NCBI GenBank assembly: GCA_002377585.1
Contig: DFQC01000029.1
Span: forward strand, 14,654-20,471
Source: Anaerolineales bacterium UBA3499
GTDB taxonomy: Bacteria; Chloroflexota; Anaerolineae; Anaerolineales; UBA11657
Length of the DNA: 5,818 nt
Direction: 5' to 3'
The notes under the pieces are model-generated. The model saw nothing but the letters and a program-made list of their open reading frames with translations. It ran no database searches and was not told the origin of the DNA. This document shows positions 5,568 through 5,818 of the stretch, one piece after another (the first letter of the stretch is position 1; each line of letters starts with the position of its first letter). The position numbers and the translations under genes were made by a program.

Positions 5568-5576
5568 TGATACAAT
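5568..5576 (+). promoter_or_regulatory. Candidate extended -10 promoter for the small membrane protein
   Basis: TGATACAAT combines a TGn extension (5568-5570) with TACAAT (5571-5576, five of six to TATAAT). The region 17-18 bp upstream holds no good -35 hexamer but does hold a small inverted repeat, GCTG-CTA-CAGC (5550-5560). A start near 5583 would give a leader of about 27 nt containing the ribosome binding site at 5598-5603. Confidence 0.45.
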
Positions 5577-5585
5577 GAGAGCACG

Positions 5586-5605
5586 TCACAGGCAATAGGG
5601 AGGCA
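5586..5605 (+). repeat. Leader/RBS repeat, copy 1
   Basis: These 20 bases (TCACAGGCAAT, then AGGGAGGCA) include the GGGAGG ribosome binding site (5598-5603) that sits 6 bases before the ATG at 5610. A copy with 18 of 20 matching bases occurs at 5799-5818, 213 bp downstream. Confidence 0.85.
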
Positions 5606-5609
5606 TATA

Positions 5610-5792
5610 ATGGATAAAAAATCTGAGGTTACACGGTCTGTAATAGTGGGTGTGGACATCCCCTTCTGGGAGCTAGTTAAGTTGATAATCAAATATTCTT
5701 TTGCGGCTATACCAGCAATGTTCATAATAGGGGCTATTTTTACTGGACCATTCCTCTTATTAGGTGTGGTTTTCCCTGAGTGGTTTAAGTAG
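5610..5792 (+). CDS. Small membrane protein (60 aa), function unknown
   Basis: The protein has a charged N-terminus (MDKKSEVTR), an amphipathic stretch (about 11-28) and a strongly hydrophobic region at about 29-55, enough for one long or two short membrane helices, ending in EWFK. I recognise no family. The strong GGGAGG site 6 bases before the ATG and the extended -10 upstream support translation; the open frame on the opposite strand of this stretch has no SD. Small hydrophobic proteins of this kind include toxins, modulators of larger membrane complexes and phage products, but nothing here decides between them. The stop (TAG 5790-5792) is followed within 6 bp by a second copy of the gene's own leader, so another gene, perhaps a relative, may begin just beyond the window. 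Confidence 0.7.
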   Translation: MDKKSEVTRSVIVGVDIPFWELVKLIIKYSFAAIPAMFIIGAIFTGPFLLLGVVFPEWFK

Positions 5793-5798
5793 TTCATT

Positions 5799-5818
5799 TC
5801 ACAGGCAATCGAGAGGCA
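5799..5818 (+). repeat. Leader/RBS repeat, copy 2 (at window edge)
   Basis: These 20 bases match 5586-5605 with two differences (C for A and A for G), both around the purine-rich site, which becomes GAGAGG (5811-5816). If spacing is kept, a start codon would fall near 5823, outside the window. Confidence 0.8.

Noticed and set aside
5537..5797. 86-codon open frame on the minus strand opposite the small membrane protein
   Set aside because: It has no SD, no recognisable domain, and fully covers the plus-strand gene, which has a GGGAGG site and a promoter. It also runs through the divergent promoter region.

Overview
The window most resembles a chromosomal fragment from an uncultured, moderately AT-rich bacterium. 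My best guess is a marine or freshwater member of Chloroflexota, in the SAR202/Dehalococcoidia direction. The basis is indirect: a lipoprotein with the threonine/proline linker (TATxTPT type) common in that phylum, an ATC-hydrolase-family protein, and a nucleoside-kinase-like PfkB protein of the kind seen there. No rRNA, tRNA, CRISPR array, transposase or integrase is visible.

Layout. Bases 2-214 (+) hold the last 70 codons of a protein whose 3' end carries a 46-bp tandem duplication. It converges on a block of four minus-strand genes, listed in their order of transcription: a PfkB-family kinase (4172-3219), a divergent TrpF-like TIM-barrel protein (3149-2475), a beta-class DNA methyltransferase with no visible restriction partner (2435-1581) and a lipoprotein with a gluzincin-type zinc-peptidase motif (1572-301). 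Upstream lies a second minus-strand set: a four-helix membrane protein (5391-5017), a 66-codon small ORF just behind it (5013-4813) and an ATC-hydrolase-family protein (4744-4277). A divergent control region of about 220 bp (5392-5609) separates these from a plus-strand small membrane protein (5610-5792). The leader and ribosome-binding region of that small gene is repeated immediately after it, at the window edge.

How the genes may work together. The two minus-strand sets begin differently. The membrane protein and ATC-hydrolase genes have textbook Shine-Dalgarno (SD) sequences. The four genes from the kinase to the lipoprotein have none, and each has a TA step at exactly -11/-10 from its ATG, as expected if each could be transcribed as a leaderless mRNA. 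The TrpF-like protein has lost the catalytic cysteine and the phosphate-gripping SSGVE segment of phosphoribosylanthranilate isomerase, so it probably does something else. Its neighbour, a sugar or nucleoside kinase, suggests a small phosphorylate-then-isomerise module, but this is inference only. I see no complete, clearly novel defence or mobile system. The points most worth following are the TrpF-like/kinase pair, the SD-less gene block, the repeated leader around the small membrane protein, and the frame-shifted tandem duplication at the end of the first gene.
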